Assembly: GCF_963678975.1 (NCBI RefSeq)
Contig: NC_089279.1
Span: 29,799,525-29,863,524, forward strand
Reading direction: 5' to 3'
DNA from: Dysidea avara
Taxonomy: Eukaryota > Porifera > Demospongiae > Dictyoceratida > Dysideidae
DNA length: 64,000 bases
Part shown: positions 63,857-64,000 of the stretch, one piece after another
How the letters are laid out: every line of letters begins with the position of its first letter
Numbering within the stretch: the stretch's first letter is position 1
Position numbers and translations under genes: made by a program
Notes under the pieces: generated by a model
The model's input: only the letters and a program-made list of their open reading frames with translations
Told to the model about the DNA's origin: nothing
The model's database searches: none

Positions 63857-64000
63857 CTAGATGAATAAAAATTGGAAATTTTAAAATAGGAATAGGGATC
63901 GCTGAAAAAAGCCACAAAACAAGAAGGGATCGCTGGGGTGGTAATGTAAACCACAAATCCCTATTTTGACTCTCTGTCGGTGGTAATGCAAACCACAAAT
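63857..64000. mobile_element. Second copy of the 58507 palindromic MITE, cut by the window edge
   Basis: Starts CTAGATGAATAAAAATTGGA and follows the left arm of the 58507-58817 element almost base for base through GGATCGCTGGGGTGGTAATG and TGACTCTCTGTC. It then turns directly into GGTGGTAATGCAAACCACAA, so its spacer is shorter. The right end lies outside the window. Confidence 0.85.

Overview
The window looks like nuclear DNA of an invertebrate metazoan. It is AT-rich, its genes are split by many short GT-AG introns (several only 45-60 bp), and it is full of short inverted-repeat elements. The gene set (Derlin-1, RGS22, an RNF212B-type RING protein, PDZD8) is animal in character. A demosponge or another early-branching animal is my best guess from the compact introns and repeat style, but that is inference. 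All exon models were built by hand from splice sites, phase and protein similarity recalled from the families.

Layout: (1) 2750-3130 (-), the first two exons of Derlin-1, continuing off the left edge. (2) 3273-7765 (+), a complete 13-exon RGS22 homologue, divergent from Derlin-1 across a 142-bp shared promoter. (3) 8079-22087 (+), an 18-exon RNF212B-like RING protein whose introns hold fold-back elements, LINE fragments and microsatellites. (4) 22-46 kb, a repeat-rich middle with a BEL/Pao integrase fragment and 3' LTR, a 1.45-kb 31-bp minisatellite, hAT-type MITEs, and a frameshifted caspase/CHAT-like gene. (5) 46308-62610 (-), a complete 29-exon PDZD8 homologue (TM-SMP-PDZ-C2-like-C1-coiled coil). 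(6) 62.6-64 kb, PDZD8 upstream sequence and the edge of another fold-back element.

The main structural discovery is an old tandem duplication. RNF212B (+) and PDZD8 (-) are tail-to-tail neighbours. A segment running from a (GT)n tract in an RNF212B intron to a (GT)n tract in a PDZD8 intron has been duplicated, giving RNF212B - psiPDZD8 3' end (37259-38665) - psiRNF212B 3' end (38788-40151) - PDZD8. Both functional genes stayed whole because each breakpoint fell in an intron. The two inner relics have decayed by a stop, a deletion, a lost donor and a frameshift. A hAT-like element sits in one copy, and the matching position in the other copy is the empty site.

RGS22 and RNF212B are linked in vertebrates to testis/sperm and meiotic crossover biology respectively, so the left half may be a germline-expressed cluster. 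PDZD8 (ER-organelle contact, lipid transfer) and Derlin-1 (ER-associated degradation) are ER proteins.
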